A stretch of 64,000 bases of DNA from Spongilla lacustris (Eukaryota > Porifera > Demospongiae > Spongillida > Spongillidae), in contig OX442419.1 in the NCBI GenBank assembly GCA_949361645.1, positions 5,728,714-5,792,713 on the forward strand. Direction: 5' to 3'. Both the position numbers and the translations under genes were made by a program. Below the pieces are notes generated by a model. The model did not search any database, was not told the origin of the DNA, and saw nothing but the letters and a program-made list of their open reading frames with translations. Shown piece after piece: positions 51,801 to 54,800 of this stretch. The first letter of the stretch is position 1; the number at the start of each line of letters is the position of its first letter.

Positions 51801-54800
51801 TTTCAGTAATAAAGGATGTATCTGAATCCATTGAAATATAGAGGCCAGTGTTGTGGTGGAGCTGTAACAATCAGAGGCGTTGTGTAACAATGACACACAA
51901 AAAATAATGGCAGCAATTAGAAAAAAAATGCCGCAGAAGAACGCTTTTAAAAGCCGTGCACTGCTAAATTGTCTGCAAACACAATCAGGGCAGACCTTGT
52001 GGAGGTGGCCGAAGCAGCGGCAGAAAAAGGTGGCATCAAGCTCGTTCATGGGATGAAATTTAAGTGAAATTCGATGTTGCAATTGTGTGTGTTAAAATTG
52101 TTTTCCATTGTACACTTGTATTGTATATATGTTTCCGGCTCACACATTGCGACAATTTGCATATCCAAATATAAACATGGGTAGAGGTACCTGTGGGCAT
52201 CCCTTGGAACTGTTGCTGAAATATTTGATGAATGTTCAAAAACAGGCTAAGAATCATGGCCTAACTGATCCTTCACTGCCAAGGTATCACAATGAACCCA
52301 AAATATTTGAAGTAGGAAGTGGAGAATCTTATCAGCTGTCAATCTTTTCGAAGGATTTACTATGAAGCAATCAATTTGGTAGCCAATGCCATTAGACAAG
52401 GTTTCAACCAGCCAGGGTTTAAGGCCTATGTACAGCATTGTGGAAACATTACTGCTACATTTGTAAATGCTCTTAAACGTAACTGATGAACTAAAATTAT
52501 ATGTCAGAACGTTGATGATGTGAATGTCACACTTTTGAAGGCCCAATTAGCTGTTTTAAACTCATGCTAAGTGGAGAATTTCAGTTATTCCACAATTTAT
52601 AGTGCTTTCAAAGCCTTGAGCAGATTGATACTACATTTAAACGGATCTTTGTCAATCCAGCTACTTATACCAATGCAATCATCTTTTTCAACCACTTGTC
52701 ACCTGAAAAACCTGGCTTCATTCAAGCATGAATCAAATTAGATTCAATTACTTAGCTACTCTTGTAATTCTCAGCAACAGAACAGCTGATATTGACCTGG
52801 ACGAAGTTGCTCTGAGTTCACCTCACAAAATGAAAATCGAACACAACATTTTGGTATACTCCATATAGATGTGTATTCTGTAATGTAGGCTTATACTGTA
52901 TCTTTGTACACACATTTCTATGAATAACTTCTACATACCAGGAGTGCGATCATTAGACTACAACTCATTAGAGATAGGTTGGTGATTGGAATTAAAGACA
53001 AAAACTTGTCAAGACGTCTTCAGATGGATCCACAGTTAACACTGGAAAGGGCAGTTTAAGAGGTTCACCAAACGGAGGCAGTACAACAACAGCAGGAAGT
53101 AGAAAGAAAATGTGAGATTAAAACAAACCAGAAAGAGGCGGAGACAGCTATAGAGGTGGAACTTCTACATTCCAAGATGAAGCCAAAAGCAACTTCAACT
53201 TGTACTAGGTGTGGAAGAGCTCACACGATAGGGAAGTGCCCTGCCCTACGTGAGGGGGTAATATGCTTTAATTGTCATAGGAAATGACACTTCAAGTCTT
53301 AATGTCTTCTAATGAAGGAAGAATGACGACAAAGAAAAAGTGGACAATGTGCAGGAGGAGAAACAGCTTGATACTGCGTACCTAGGCGCTATTGGCGATA
53401 CAAACAGATGGATGGCCAGCATTTTGCTTTGTGGGGTACAACTATCCTTCAAAACTGACACAGGAGTGGAGGTAACGGTGATATCATTGGAGGACTTTAA
53501 GAAGATAAAGAATTATACCCGCATACAGTCAACTAAAGTACTCTATGGCCCATCAAACCAGGTAGTACCAGTGATGGGAGAATTCAAAGGAACCCTCCAA
53601 TTTAAAACAGGCGGGAGGCACAACAATTATTCATGGTGAAAGAATTGCGGAATAACTTATTAGAACTCCCGGCTATTGAAAAATTGGGTTTGGTGGTGCA
53701 GGTCAATACCATTGCTGGAGATTTTGCAACCCACATAAAACAAAAATACTCAGCCTTGTTTGAAGGGTTGGGTGTGATGGGAGAACCCTACGAGATCAAA
53801 CTGAAACAGGGGGCCAAACCAGTTTGCTTGTTTACACCAAGACGGATACCATTTGCACTACGAAAAAAGTACAAGAAGAGCTACACAGGATGAATCTTTA
53901 GGAGTAATATCAAAAGTTGATGCCCCAACTCCCTGGTGCGCGGGCATGGTTGTTGCCCCAAAACAGAATGGAGCCATTAGGATTTGTGTGGCCCCTAAAT
54001 GAGAATGTCAAAAGGGAAATTTACCCGCTCCCACAAGTGGACGAAATCTTGGCACAACTCCATGGATCGACCATATTCAGCAAACTACATGTAGATGTTA
54101 ACATGGGATTTTGGCAAATTCCATTAGCTCCATCTTCCTGTCTTCTAACTACTTTTGTAACACCATTTGGGCATTACTGATTTCATAAACTTCCTATTGG
54201 AATCTCATGCGCCCCTTAACTTTTTCAAAAACGTATGACAGAGATTTTGGCTGGCATAGAAGGGACATTGGCTCTTATAGATGATGTGCTGGTCATTGGA
54301 AGGACCCAGGAGGAACATAACGAGAGGCTAGAGAAGGTCCTCAGTAGGATTAAGGATGCTGGAGTTACCCTCAATGAAGTTAAGTGTGAGTTTAGTACGA
54401 AGTCAGTGAAATATCTGGGGCACATCATAGATGCCAAGGAAATTAGAGCAGATCCAGAGAAAACCTCAGCTATTAACAAAGTACCACGACCTAACAATGT
54501 TTCAGAGTTAAGACGGTTCATGGGGATGCTTAATCAATAAATAACTTTATAACTAGTTAATAATCTGATGTTAATTGTACACGTGATTCTGAGAGCTCAT
54601 TACTTTGAGTGTAATATTCTACACTTGCCAGGGCTTAGTCATGCCATGCACTAGATTGGAATCATTCTTCAACACTGTGACATAAAGGTGATCAAGGTTT
54701 TCTAGAGATGTAAATGCACAATGTTCCAATCAGAACAGCTGAGCTTGACGACACTAAGAAATCCTTAATATCTGAAGAAGTATATGTAGGGAGCAACTTT